Source: Burkholderia sp.
GTDB taxonomy: Bacteria; Pseudomonadota; Gammaproteobacteria; Burkholderiales; Burkholderiaceae
Assembly: GCA_030151225.1 (NCBI GenBank)
Contig: JASLEG010000068.1
Coordinates: 91,336-155,335 of the forward strand
Direction: 5' to 3'
Length of the DNA stretch: 64,000 nucleotides
The position numbers were made by a program, and so were the translations under genes. Within the stretch, counting starts at the first letter, position 1, and every line of letters starts with the position of its first letter. The notes below the pieces were generated by a model. It had not been told where the DNA came from. It saw nothing but the letters and a program-made list of their open reading frames with translations, and ran no database searches. Positions 48,101 through 55,951 of the stretch are shown one piece after another.

Positions 48101-51100
48101 CACCCGTCAGCGTTTCCGTGCCGCTGCCCGTCTTCACGACCGCACCCGTGCCGTCGATCGCACCGCCGAAGGTTTCGTTGCCACCATCGCCGAACGTCAG
48201 GCCATTCGCGCCGAGGTGAAGCGCCGAGCCGGCCGCGCCACGGATGCCGCCCAGCGTCTGCGCCGTGCTCGCGCCGCCGATGTCGAAGCTCGTGCCCGCG
48301 TTGGCCAGATTCAGGCCGCTGCCCGCCGCGAGCGAGCCCCCCGCGCCGAGCGCCAGCGTGCCTTCCGAGATCGTCGTGCCGCCCGTGAAGGCGTTCGCGC
48401 CGGTCAGCGTTTCCGTGCCGCCGCCGGTCTTCACGACGCCGCCCGTGCCCGTGATCGTGCCGCCGAAGGTCTGGTCGTTCGCGTCGCCGAAGCTCAGGCC
48501 GTTGCCGCCGAGCGCCACGGTGGTGCCGGCCACGCCCGACAGCCCGCCGATCGCCTGCGACGCCCCCGCGCCGCTGATGTCGAGGCTGGCGCCCGCGCCG
48601 TTCAGATCCACCGCGCCGCCCGCCGCGAGCGAGCCGCCGGTGCCGAGCGCCAGCGTGCCGGCCGAGATCGTGGTGCCGCCCGTGTACGTGTTCGCACCGG
48701 TCAGCGTTTCCGTGCCGCTGCCCGCCTTCACCACGCCACCGGTGCCCGTGATCGCGCCACCAAACGTTTCGTTGCCCGAATCGCCGAAGCTCAGGCCGTT
48801 GCCGCCCAGTGCCACCGTCGAGCCGGCCACGCCGCTCAGGCCGCCGACGACCTGCGACGCCCCCGCGCCAGCGATGTCGAAGCTCGTGCCGGCATTGGCG
48901 AGGTTCAGGCCGCCGCCCTCGGCCAGCGAACCACCCGCGCCGAGCGCGAGCGTCCCCGCCGAGATCGTGGTGCCACCCGTGTACGTGTTGGCGCCCGTCA
49001 GCGTTTGCGTGCCGCTGCCGGCCTTCACGACGCCGCCCGTGCCGTCGATCGTGCCCGCGAAAGTTTCGCTGCCCCCGTCGCCGAACGTCAGGCCGTTCGC
49101 ACCGAGCGTCACGCCGGTGCCGGCCACGCCGCTCAGGCCGCCGATGGTCTGCGCGCCGCCCGCGCCGCCGATGTCGAAGTTCGCGCCCGCGCCGCTCAGC
49201 GCCACGCCGCCGGTCGAGGCCAGCGAACCGCCGGCGCCCAGCGCCAGCGTGCCGCCCTCGATGGTGGTGCCGCCCGTGTAGGTCTGCGCCGCGCTCAGCG
49301 TCTCCATGCCGCTGCCGGCCTTGGCGACGCCGCCGGTGCCGGCGATCGTGCCGCCGAAGCTTTCGTCGCCGTCGTCGCCGAATCGCAGGCCGTTGGCACC
49401 GAGATTGACGCTCGACCCGGCCGCGCCCGCCAGGCCGCCGATGGTCTGCGCACCGTTCGCGCCCGAGATGTCGAGCGAGGTGCCCGTGTTGGCGAGATTC
49501 ACGATGCCGGTGGCCGACAGGCTGCCCGCGCCGGCCAGCGCGATGCCGCCGGCCGCCACCGTGGTGCCGCCCGTGTAGGCGTTGGCGCCGCTCAGCGTTT
49601 CGATGCCGCTGCCCTGCTTGACGACGCCGCCCGTGCCCGCGATCGATCCGCCGAAGGTGGCATCGTTCGCATCGCCGAAGGTGAGCGCGTTGTCGCCGAG
49701 CGCGACGTTCGTGCCGGCCACGCCGCTCAGCGCGCCGATGGTTTGCGCGGCTCCCGCGCCGCTGATGTCGAAGCTGGCGCCGGTGCCCGTCAGCGCCACC
49801 GCGCCGGTCGAGGCCAGCGAGCCGCCGGCGCCCAGCGCCAGCGTGCCCGCCCCGATCGTGGTGCCGCCCGTGAAGCCGTTCGCGCCGGTCAGCGTCTCGG
49901 TGCCGCTGCCGGCCTTGGTGATGCCGCCGGTGCCCGCGATCGTGCCGCCGAAGGTTTCGTTACCCGAATCACCGAGCGTGAGCCCGTTGCCACCCAGCGC
50001 GACGCTCGAACCCGCGGCACCGGCCAGCCCGCCGATCGCCTGCGGCGTGGTCGCCCCGCCGAGATCGAGCGCCGTGCCCGCGTTGGCGAGGTTCACCGTG
50101 CCCTGATTCGACAGGCTGCCGCCCGCGCCCACCGCGATCGTGCCCGCCTCGATCGTGGTGCCGCCCGTGTAGGTGTTGGCACCGGTCAGGGTTTCGGTGC
50201 CGCTGCCCTGCTTGACGATGCCGCCCGTGCCCGTCACCGCGCTGCCGAGCGTCGCGTTCGCCGCATCGCCGAAGCTCAGCGAATTCGCGCCGAGGCTGAT
50301 CGTCGAGCCCGTGGCACCGGACAGCGTGCCGACCGTCTGCGATCCGCCCGCGCCGCTGATGTCGAAGCCGGTGCCGGCGTTCGCCAGGTTCACGGCTCCC
50401 GTCGCCGCGAGCGAGCCGCCCGCCCCGAGCGCCAGCGTGCCCGCGCCGATCGTGGTGCCGCCCGTGAAGCTGTTCGCGCCCGTCAGCGTCTCCGTGCCGC
50501 TGCCCTGCTTGACGATGCCGCCCGTGCCCGCGATCGTGCCGCCGAAGCTCTCGCTGCCGCCGTCGCCGAAGCTCAGCGCGTTCGCGCCGAGATTCACGCC
50601 GGTGCCGGCCGCGCCGCTCAGGCCACCGATCGTCTGCGCTGCCCCCGCGCCGCTGATGTCGAAGTTGGCGCCGGCGCCCGTCAGCGCCACGCCGCCCGTC
50701 GAGGCCAGCGAGCCGCCGGCGCCCAGCGCCAGCGTGCCCGCCCCGATCGTGGTCCCCCCCGTGAAGCTGTTCGCGCCGGTCAGCGTTTCCGTGCCGCTGC
50801 CCGTCTTGGCGATGCCGCCGGTGCCGCCGATCGCGCCGCCGAAGGTCGCGTTGCCGGCGTCGCCGAAGCTCAGGCCGTTGCCGCCGAGCGCGACGCTCGT
50901 GCCCGCCGCGCCGGCCAGACGGCCGATCGCCTGCGGCGTGGTCGCGCCGCTGAGGTCGAGCGCCGCGCCCGCGTTCGCGAGGTTCACCGTGCCCTGGCTC
51001 GACAGGCTGCCGCCCGCGCCGATCGCGATCGTGCCGGCATTGATCGTGGTGCCGCCCGTGAAGGTATTGGCGCCGGTCAGCGTTTGCGTGCCGCTGCCGT

Positions 51101-53135
51101 TCTTGGTGATGCCGCCGGTGCCCGCGATCGTGCCGCCGAAGCCCTGGCTGCTCGCATCGCCGAAGCTCAGCCCGTTCGCGCCGAGATTGACGCCCGTGCC
51201 GGCCACGCCGCTCAGCGCGCCGATCGTCTGCGCGCCGCTCGCGCCGCTGATGTCGAAGTTGGCGCCGGCCCCCGTCAGCGCCACCGCGCCGGTCGAGGCC
51301 AGCGAGCCGCCGGCGGCCAGCGCCAGCGTGCCCGCCCCGATCGTGGTCCCCCCCGTGAAGCCGTTCGCGCCGGTCAGCGTTTCCGTGCCGCTGCCCTGCT
51401 TGACGATGCCGCCCGTGCCGCCGATCGCGCCGCCGAAGCTCTGGTTGCTGGCGTCGCCGAAGGCGAGCGAGTTGCCGCCGAGTGCCACGCTGCTGCCGGC
51501 CGTACCCGCCAGCGCGCCGATCGTCTGATTCGCGCCCGAGCCGCCGATGTCGAGCCGCGCGCCCGCACCGGCCAGATTCACGCTGCCGGTGGGCGCCAGC
51601 GACGCGCCCGCACCGAGCGCGAGCGTGCCGGTATTGACGGTCGTGCCGCCCGTGTAGCTGTTCGCGCCGTTCAGCGTGACGGTGGCCGCACCGTTCTTGA
51701 CGAGGCTGCCCGCGCCCGTCACCGGGCTGCCGAGGCTCGTCGAATTGCTGCCGCCGAGCGTGAGCGCGGCGCCCGCGCCGATCGCCACCTGATTCACGAG
51801 CGACACGGCCTGGCTGCTGTCGAGCGTGGCGTTGCCGCTGACGGTCAGCGCCCCCGTGCCGAGCGCCTGGCTGTTGCCGGCCACCAGCGTGCCGTCGGCC
51901 AGCGTCGTGCCGCCCGTGTAGGTATTGGCGCCCGACAGCGTGAGCGCGCCGCTGCCCGACTTGCTCAGGCCGCCCGCGCCCGACACCGCGCCGGACAGGC
52001 CCAGGCTCGCCGTGCCGGCCACGCCGAGGCCGCCCGCGTTCAGGCCCACGTTGTTGGCGAGCGTGGTGCCGGCCGTGCCGGCCTGCAGCGTGCCGCCGTT
52101 CGAGGTGATCGTGCCGGTGCCGAGCGCGCCCGCGTTGTCGACCGTCGAGGTGGAGCCGCCGGCGAGCGTGGCATCGGTCGCGCTCGAGGTGCCCGACAGC
52201 GTCCACGCGCCGCTCTGCACGTCCAGGTGATTGAAGTTGACGTAGCCGCTGGTGTTGATCGCGCCGGTGGCCGCGCTGCCCTGTTGCAGCGTGAGCGTGT
52301 TGTTGCCGCCCGCGCCGCCGTCCACCACGCCGGTCGGCGCATAGCCGATCGTCACCGCGCCGATGCCCAGATCCACGGCGAGGCCGGTGCCGCCGGCCGT
52401 GTTGACCGACGAGCCGGTGGTGGCCGTGAAGTGGTTCGTGCTGTCCTGGCCCATCGACACGCTGCCGTCGATGGTGCCGGAATTCGTGAAGGTGTTGCCG
52501 GCCGCCGAGCTGCCGAGCGCGGTGCGGCCGATGATGGTGCCCGAGTTGTCGACGTTGACCTGCGCGCCGCCGTAGGCCGCGATCACGCCCGCGTCGGGGC
52601 CCAGCAGCGTGGCGCCGACGATGCCGGTGGTCGACATCGTGCCGGTGTTGGCGATGTTGGTGGTGCCGCCCGCCCCGTTCTGCACCGCGAGCGCCATGCC
52701 CGACAGGCCGATCGACAGGCCGCTGGTGCCGGCCATCGTGCCGTTGTTGGTGACCGTCTGGGTGCTGGCCGCCGAGTTGCCCATCACCACGCCCGACGAC
52801 AGCACGCTCAGGCCCGTGCCCAGCAGGGTCGGATCGATGCGGCCGTTGTTGGTCAGCGTGGTGTTGTTGCCGGTCAGCGTCACCGCGTTGCCGAGCAGGC
52901 CGAGCAGCACGCCCACGCCCGCGCCGTTGGCCACCGTGACGTTCGCGTTGTTGCTGGCGTTGCTGAGGCTCGGCGCCAGCGGGTTCGCCGCGCCCGTGCA
53001 GGACACGTTGACGCCGGACACGGTACAGGCCGCCTGCGCGGGAATGATGCCCGCGCCCACCAGGGCCAGGAATACGCCCATCGCGGGCAGCAGCTTGGGC
53101 GGTTCGACGTCTCGATAATCGCGGGCTCGGCGCAT
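42144..53135 (-). CDS. Giant repeat autotransporter (type Va secretion, beta-barrel C-terminus)
   Basis: About 3,660 residues. A signal peptide (residues 1-36, ending AQA) leads to a passenger of beta-helix type, rich in Gly, Ala, Thr, Asn and almost free of Cys. The central part is about 24 tandem repeats of 99 residues (297 bp), each with ETLTGANTFTGGTTIDAGTL, FDISGA and LGGNGLTFGD. The last 270 residues form the autotransporter barrel (VVWGQAFGGRSRLDGDGNAS to the terminal LLWKF). It should be exported to the surface as an adhesin or biofilm protein. The start at 53135 (MRRARDYRDV) is preferred since GGAG precedes it; ATG 53150 is the alternative. Repeat number may vary between strains. Confidence 0.93.
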   Translation of the reverse strand: MRRARDYRDVEPPKLLPAMGVFLALVGAGIIPAQAACTVSGVNVSCTGAANPLAPSLSNASNNANVTVANGAGVGVLLGLLGNAVTLTGNNTTLTNNGRIDPTLLGTGLSVLSSGVVMGNSAASTQTVTNNGTMAGTSGLSIGLSGMALAVQNGAGGTTNIANTGTMSTTGIVGATLLGPDAGVIAAYGGAQVNVDNSGTIIGRTALGSSAAGNTFTNSGTIDGSVSMGQDSTNHFTATTGSSVNTAGGTGLAVDLGIGAVTIGYAPTGVVDGGAGGNNTLTLQQGSAATGAINTSGYVNFNHLDVQSGAWTLSGTSSATDATLAGGSTSTVDNAGALGTGTITSNGGTLQAGTAGTTLANNVGLNAGGLGVAGTASLGLSGAVSGAGGLSKSGSGALTLSGANTYTGGTTLADGTLVAGNSQALGTGALTVSGNATLDSSQAVSLVNQVAIGAGAALTLGGSNSTSLGSPVTGAGSLVKNGAATVTLNGANSYTGGTTVNTGTLALGAGASLAPTGSVNLAGAGARLDIGGSGANQTIGALAGTAGSSVALGGNSLAFGDASNQSFGGAIGGTGGIVKQGSGTETLTGANGFTGGTTIGAGTLALAAGGSLASTGAVALTGAGANFDISGASGAQTIGALSGVAGTGVNLGANGLSFGDASSQGFGGTIAGTGGITKNGSGTQTLTGANTFTGGTTINAGTIAIGAGGSLSSQGTVNLANAGAALDLSGATTPQAIGRLAGAAGTSVALGGNGLSFGDAGNATFGGAIGGTGGIAKTGSGTETLTGANSFTGGTTIGAGTLALGAGGSLASTGGVALTGAGANFDISGAGAAQTIGGLSGAAGTGVNLGANALSFGDGGSESFGGTIAGTGGIVKQGSGTETLTGANSFTGGTTIGAGTLALGAGGSLAATGAVNLANAGTGFDISGAGGSQTVGTLSGATGSTISLGANSLSFGDAANATLGSAVTGTGGIVKQGSGTETLTGANTYTGGTTIEAGTIAVGAGGSLSNQGTVNLANAGTALDLGGATTPQAIGGLAGAAGSSVALGGNGLTLGDSGNETFGGTIAGTGGITKAGSGTETLTGANGFTGGTTIGAGTLALGAGGSLASTGAVALTGTGASFDISGAGAAQTIGALSGVAGTNVALGDNALTFGDANDATFGGSIAGTGGVVKQGSGIETLSGANAYTGGTTVAAGGIALAGAGSLSATGIVNLANTGTSLDISGANGAQTIGGLAGAAGSSVNLGANGLRFGDDGDESFGGTIAGTGGVAKAGSGMETLSAAQTYTGGTTIEGGTLALGAGGSLASTGGVALSGAGANFDIGGAGGAQTIGGLSGVAGTGVTLGANGLTFGDGGSETFAGTIDGTGGVVKAGSGTQTLTGANTYTGGTTISAGTLALGAGGSLAEGGGLNLANAGTSFDIAGAGASQVVGGLSGVAGSTVALGGNGLSFGDSGNETFGGAITGTGGVVKAGSGTETLTGANTYTGGTTISAGTLALGTGGSLAAGGAVDLNGAGASLDISGAGASQAIGGLSGVAGTTVALGGNGLSFGDANDQTFGGTITGTGGVVKTGGGTETLTGANAFTGGTTISEGTLALGAGGSLAAGSGLNLANAGTSFDIGGASTAQTLGGIRGAAGSALHLGANGLTFGDGGNETFGGAIDGTGAVVKTGSGTETLTGANAYTGGTTIDAGTLAIGGDGSLASGGSLDLANAGTAFDISGANSPQQIGGLSGVAGSTVALGGNGLTFGDGGTATFGGTITGTGGVVKTGSGTETLTGANTFTGGTTVDAGTLAIGAGGSLAAGSGLNLANAGTTFDVSAATTPQVLGGLSGAAGSTVALGGNGLSFGDGGARTFGGTIAGTGGIVKTGAGTETLTGANTFTGGTTIDAGTLAIGAGGSLAAGGGLNLANAGATFDISGASSPQQIGGLSGVAGTTVALGGNGLSFGDGGNATFGGTITGEGGIVKAGGGTETLTGANTFTGGTTIDAGTLAIGAGGSLAAGSGVNLANAGTAFDIRGATTPQAIGGLSGVAGSTVALGGNGLSFGDGGSETFGGTIGGTGGIVKTGAGTETLTGANTFTGGTTVDAGTLALGAGGSLAAGSGLNLANAGSTLDIGAASTSQTLGGVSGAAGSALHLGANGLTFGDGGSETFGGTIDGTGAVVKTGSGTETLTGANTFTGGTTIDAGTLAVAGDGSLASGGSLDLANAGAAFDISGANAAQTLGGLSGVAGSTVALGGNGLSFGDAGSETFGGTISGTGGIVKTGSGTQTLTGANTFTGGTTIDAGSLVIGAGGSLAAGSGLNLANAGTAFDISGATTPQGLGGLSGVAGSTVALGGNGLTFGDDGSETFGGTISGAGGIVKTGTGTETLTGASTFTGGTTVDAGTLALGAGGALAAGSSLNLANAGATFDISGASAPQTLGALNGAAGTTVALGGNGLSVGDAGNASFGGAISGAGGIVKTGSGTQTLTGANTFTGGTTIDAGTLALGAGGSLAAASGVNLANAGTRFDISGASTSQQIGGLSGAAGSTVALGGNGLTFGDDGNQSFGGAITGTGGIVKTGAGTATLTGVNTFTGGTTIDAGTLAIGAGGALAPTGGVNLTNAGASFDIGGAGTSQQIGGLSGAAGTTVALGGNGLTFGDAGNETVGSTITGTGGIVKSGTGTETLTGVNTFTGGATVDAGTLAIGGDGALAAGSNLNLANAGASFDISGANAPQTLGALNGVAGTTVALGGNGLSFGDAGNERFGGAITGTGGIVKQGAGTATLTGANTYTGGTTIDAGTLAIGAGGALAPSGDVTLANAGTALDLSGASTPQTIGALNGAGGSSVALGGNTLTLGAGNGNGSFAGTLGGTGGIVKAGTGSQTLAGDNGYSGGTTLQGGTLVVGANGALGSGALNVTGPATLDASAPVTLGNAVNLGATTSIGGSQDLTLAGTVSGAGGLVKNGDAGLALDGANTFGGGTTLNAGTLSLGNAQALGVGALTVNGGSLQLGSTQITLGALNGAAGGTVDTGSGGLTVDGGGLYAGVLSGAGSLATTGTDTLTLTGENTYTGGTTIGGGTLQIGNGGTTGSIVGDVTDDGQLVFDRADDIVYGGAIGGTGALTQAGSGQLTLSGTSTLSGPTTVAAGTLNVAGALAQSTVTVNGGATVTGTGTIGGLVVNDGATAAASQPGAALNVAGNVTFQPGSTLQVTASPQQAGAVSATGTTQIGGGTVKVLANTGVYSPSTPYTIVSANGGVSGTFTGTSSNLVFLAPQLSYDANHVVMNLVPSGTTLNDVAQTVNENGVASSIGSLGDNPITNAVLSSDVANARAAYNALDGELYASIKSVLLTDSRYVRDAVTDRLRQGLGASSGPLAALASGGGTLCGDATSVLQGPAGGTAAQQRCQAAPYQPVVWGQAFGGRSRLDGDGNASSISRSMTGFIAGADMGLGEHWRAGVAGSVTHSSFDNDTQSSASADSYSVSLYGGGQFGALGVRGGAAYTWHRIDGDRYPSFAGFSDHAQSGINAQTAQVFGEVGYALPAGGVALEPFLNLAYVNLHTDAMSETGGASALRGAGESNSVGFSTAGLRAATRFEVMSKGGFTARAMAGWRHAFGATTPSSTFAFVSGGGAFQVAGVPIARDAAVLELGVDANLTQRLKLGLTYSGQYGSGVRDNAVLGNLLWKF
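44600..51680 (-). repeat. About 24 tandem 297-bp repeats inside the autotransporter gene
   Basis: Period read directly: the element starting ccgaaggtttcgctgcc recurs at 46681 and 46978, exactly 297 bp apart. Units are diverged at the ends and closest in the middle. A block of five units is itself duplicated: 46621-46740 and 48106-48225 match almost fully, 1,485 bp apart. Boundaries are approximate. Confidence 0.88.
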
Positions 53136-53714
53136 CGGGCAATGCTCCATGAACGGTGTTTTCGATATCCGGTATTTCCTGACCGCCGGTTTTATTGAAA
53201 TCGCATTTTTTTCCGAATCGATTTAACGCCGCCGATATTGCCGATTCCATGCACCATTTCATGACCGCTGAAAATCGGACGAACGAATCCCCGCCGCGCT
53301 CGCGGGCGCGGCGAACAACCGAATCGGAATACGTGAAATCCGGCGCCCCGCCTGCTGATACGGAAAACCAGGGCAGCGCCGTGGATGATCGGATACTCGA
53401 GACCTGAATCCCCCTCGGGAATGAATCGTGCGAGTCGCGGACCGATCCGGAAATCGGTTTAGATGTGCTTCGATGTTTAAAAAGCCTACAGCACGAAAAG
53501 GCCAATTGACAATTGCATTCGGAACGAAAAATCGCAAATCGAATGAAATCGGAATGAGCGAGGGGCTTGTTGACGAACAATGATCGCGTCGAATTTTAAT
53601 AACGAAACAATCGACGGAGAGAAAGAATCGGAGCCCGAACGAATTCGGTATCGATGGGGAAATGCCGGGGGAATCCGTTGCGAGGCGCGCCCTTCGACGG
53701 GCGCTCGTGCGGGA
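53136..53714. other. AT-rich leader region upstream of the autotransporter
   Basis: 579 bp, lower in GC than the neighbours, without a convincing gene. It should hold the autotransporter promoter, since the first 90 bp carry AT tracts and an inverted repeat AAATCG (53198-53203) / CGATTT (53219-53224). Short frames at 53195-53407 and 53259-53537 have no start signal or homology. Confidence 0.5.
53687..53704 (-). terminator. Short hairpin after the YggL-like gene
   Basis: GCGCCC (53687-53692), loop ttcgac, GGGCGC (53699-53704), 10 bp past the stop of the YggL-like gene. Six pairs only and no T-run, so a weak call. Confidence 0.4.
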
Positions 53715-53933
53715 TCAGGCGGGGGCGGATTCCGTGTCGTCCCCGGGCCAGTCGTGCCACGCGTCGAACAGCGGCGTGACGTGAACGTCGGTCAGCGCCG
53801 GCTGCGCTTCGAGCCATTCGCGCACCAGCGCCCGGTGCGCCTCGCGCAGCGCGGCCTTCACGATGAAGCCGAATTCCCGGCATTCCCCTTTACGATGTTT
53901 CTTGCGCTGGCGGCGGTTCAGTCGCTGGCCCAT
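53715..53933 (-). CDS. YggL/DUF469-family protein, internally shortened
   Basis: 72 residues. The N-terminus RLNRRQRKKHRKGECREFGF matches the basic start of YggL, a protein that binds the 50S ribosome, and the C-terminus HRALVREWLEAQPALTDVHV, TPLFDAWHDW matches its end. The usual middle of roughly 40-50 residues (about 108 residues in E. coli) is absent: residue 27 joins straight to the last helix. The frame is open and AGGA lies 8 bases before the ATG, so it may be a functional short form or an in-frame deletion. Confidence 0.7.
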   Translation of the reverse strand: MGQRLNRRQRKKHRKGECREFGFIVKAALREAHRALVREWLEAQPALTDVHVTPLFDAWHDWPGDDTESAPA

Positions 53934-53983
53934 GTGTCGTTTTCCTTGTCGCGTGGTCGCGCTACTTTACACGCCACCCGCGC

Positions 53984-55003
53984 TCACTGCCCCGCCAGCG
54001 CCCGCAGCTGCGCCACCAGCTTGCCGTCGAGCGCGATCCCGTCGCGCGCGCTGCCGTCGGCCAGTTCGTTGCGCCGGTAGCCGGGCAGGCGCACGCCGTC
54101 ATCGGCCAGCATCAGCTCGATCAGCGTCTCGATGCGCTCGCGGTACACCTGCGTGCCGGCCAGCGCGTCCGGATCGAGCAGCCAGAACAGATGGCCGATG
54201 CCCGAGCGCGGGCCGTCCTCGGTCAGGAACGAGCCGGCCTCGGAGCCGAACTGCGCGCCCGACAAGGCCGCCGCGAGCAGCTCCACCATCAGCGCCAGCA
54301 TCGCGCCCTTCGCGCCGCCCGAAGGCAGCATCATGCCGTCGAGCGCCGCGCGCGCATCGGTGGTCGGCTGGCCGTCGGCGGTGGTGGCCCAGCCTTCGGG
54401 GATCGGCTTGCCGTCGCGCGCGGCGATCATGATCTTGCCGCGCGCCACGTGCGACAGCGACAGGTCGATGATCAGCGGCGCGGCGTCGGCGCGCGGAAAC
54501 ACGGCGGCGATCGGATTGGTGCCGAACAGCGGCCGGCTGCCGCCCCAGGCCGGCATCGAGCCCGGCGCGTTGCTGAACGCGAGGCCCACCAGCCCGGCCG
54601 CGCCGACCGCCTCCAGGTGATGCGCGCCCGCGCCGAAGTGATGGCTGCGCGTGACGCTCGCGGCGGCGGTGCCGTACTGGCGCGCCCGCTCGATGCCGGT
54701 GGCGATCGCCAGCTCGCAGGCGCCGAACGCCAGGCCGTCGGCCGCGTCGACGAGAAACGCGGCGCCCTTGTCGCGCACGATCGCGGGCACCGCGCCGGCA
54801 TCGACGCGGCCGTTGCGCAGCTGTGCGAGATACATCGGCAGGCGCGCCACGCCGTGCGAGGACAGCCCGCGCGCGTCGGCGTAGACGAGCGCGCGGGCGG
54901 TGGCCTCGGCGCTCGCCTCGGTCGCGCCGGCCGCCAGCAGGGTGGCGCGTGCCAGCGCATGCAGCGCGTCGGGCGTGAGGATGACGGGCTCGGGTGCGTT
55001 CAT
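53984..55003 (-). CDS. Ldh family oxidoreductase (malate/lactate dehydrogenase type 2)
   Basis: 339 residues of the NAD(P)-dependent YlbC/ComC-like fold. Key signatures are GLSSHGVARLPMYL, SHHFGAGAHH with the catalytic histidine, and GTNPIAAVFPR. Members reduce or oxidise 2-hydroxy or imino acids such as malate, sulfolactate, ureidoglycolate or cyclic imines. It follows the SDR gene and shares the MFS-SDR-Ldh operon divergent from a LysR gene. AGGA precedes the ATG. Confidence 0.88.
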   Translation of the reverse strand: MNAPEPVILTPDALHALARATLLAAGATEASAEATARALVYADARGLSSHGVARLPMYLAQLRNGRVDAGAVPAIVRDKGAAFLVDAADGLAFGACELAIATGIERARQYGTAAASVTRSHHFGAGAHHLEAVGAAGLVGLAFSNAPGSMPAWGGSRPLFGTNPIAAVFPRADAAPLIIDLSLSHVARGKIMIAARDGKPIPEGWATTADGQPTTDARAALDGMMLPSGGAKGAMLALMVELLAAALSGAQFGSEAGSFLTEDGPRSGIGHLFWLLDPDALAGTQVYRERIETLIELMLADDGVRLPGYRRNELADGSARDGIALDGKLVAQLRALAGQ

Positions 55004-55146
55004 GTCGATCGGTCCTGCGTGGGGTTCGTCGGCCAGATGGGTGCTGCCCCGCGCGGCGGGCTGCGCGTGCATCGCGGGCCGCGCGCGGGACCGCGAGTAT
55101 GGCACGCGCCGCGCGAATCCGATCGATCGCCGTCAGGCTCCCCGCC

Positions 55147-55893
55147 CTACTTGCCGCCGTTCACGTTCAGGAAGCCGCCGGTGGCGAACGACGCCTTCTC
55201 GCTCAGCAGCCACACGATCGCCTCGGCCACCTCCTCGGGCTGGCCGCCGCGCCCCATCGGGATCGTGTCGCGCAGGCGATCGACGCGGCCCGGCTCGCCG
55301 CCGCTCGCGTGCATCTCCGTATAGATGTGGCCGGGGCGCACGCCGTTCACGCGGATGCCCTCGCGCGCCACTTCCTTGGCCAGGCCGATCGTCATCGACT
55401 CGAGCGCGCCCTTGCTGGCCGCGTAGTCGACGTATTCGTTCGGCGAGCCCATCAGCGCCGACGAGGACGACACGTTGACGATCGCCCCGCCCGCGCCGCC
55501 GGTACGCGTGGACATGCGCCGCACCGCCTCGCGCGCGCACAGGAACGGGCCGATCGCGTTGACCGCGAACATCCGCTGCAGGCGCTCGAGCGTGAGATCG
55601 GCCACGCGGCCGTGGCTGCCGATCATCGCGGCGTTGTTGACGAGCGCGCCGATCGGGCCGAGGCGCTGCTCGGCGGTGTCGAACAGCGCGAGCACGTCGG
55701 GCTCGCTCGCCACGTCCGCCCGCACCGCGATCGCGCGGCCGCCGGCCGCCTCGATCCCGGCCACCACGGCTTCGGCCGCGGCCGTGCCGGAGCGATAGGC
55801 GATGCAGACCGCGTAGCCCTGCCGCGCGGCCAGTCTTGCGGTGGCGGCGCCGATGCCGCGGCTGCCGCCGGTGATCACCAGGGTGCTTGCCAT
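55147..55893 (-). CDS. Short-chain dehydrogenase/reductase
   Basis: 248 residues, classical SDR. The cofactor motif is TGGSRGIG at residues 7-14, then NNAA, the catalytic serine in VSSSS and tyrosine/lysine in YAASKG. The C-terminus GGFLNVNGGK is typical of FabG-like members. GAGGA precedes the ATG at 55893. It lies between the MFS carrier gene (58 bp) and the Ldh-type gene (143 bp). Confidence 0.9.
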   Translation of the reverse strand: MASTLVITGGSRGIGAATARLAARQGYAVCIAYRSGTAAAEAVVAGIEAAGGRAIAVRADVASEPDVLALFDTAEQRLGPIGALVNNAAMIGSHGRVADLTLERLQRMFAVNAIGPFLCAREAVRRMSTRTGGAGGAIVNVSSSSALMGSPNEYVDYAASKGALESMTIGLAKEVAREGIRVNGVRPGHIYTEMHASGGEPGRVDRLRDTIPMGRGGQPEEVAEAIVWLLSEKASFATGGFLNVNGGK

Positions 55894-55951
55894 GAGTCGT
55901 TGGAATCCTCGTCGAAGATGAAGCGATGGGAAGGGCGGCGCGCGGCGGTGC

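Noticed and set aside
44600..51680. Possible CRISPR-like array
   Set aside because: The period is 297 bp without short repeats and spacers, and the units stay in frame as protein repeats.
42366..53198. A rightward open frame of 3,610 codons opposite the autotransporter, and other long rightward frames at 44827-46734 and 50173-51528
   Set aside because: These are mirror images of a repeated, GC-biased coding sequence. They are rich in Arg/Ala/His or Pro/Ser with no domain, start signal or signal peptide, and the leftward frame has a signal peptide, repeats and a barrel.
53195..53407. 70-codon rightward frame upstream of the autotransporter
   Set aside because: No start signal or recognisable domain, and it overlaps the probable autotransporter promoter.
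49969..53580. Leftward 1,203-codon frame overlapping the autotransporter N-terminus
   Set aside because: It is a second frame of the same repeat DNA, Arg/Gly-rich and without signals; the real frame is the neighbouring one.
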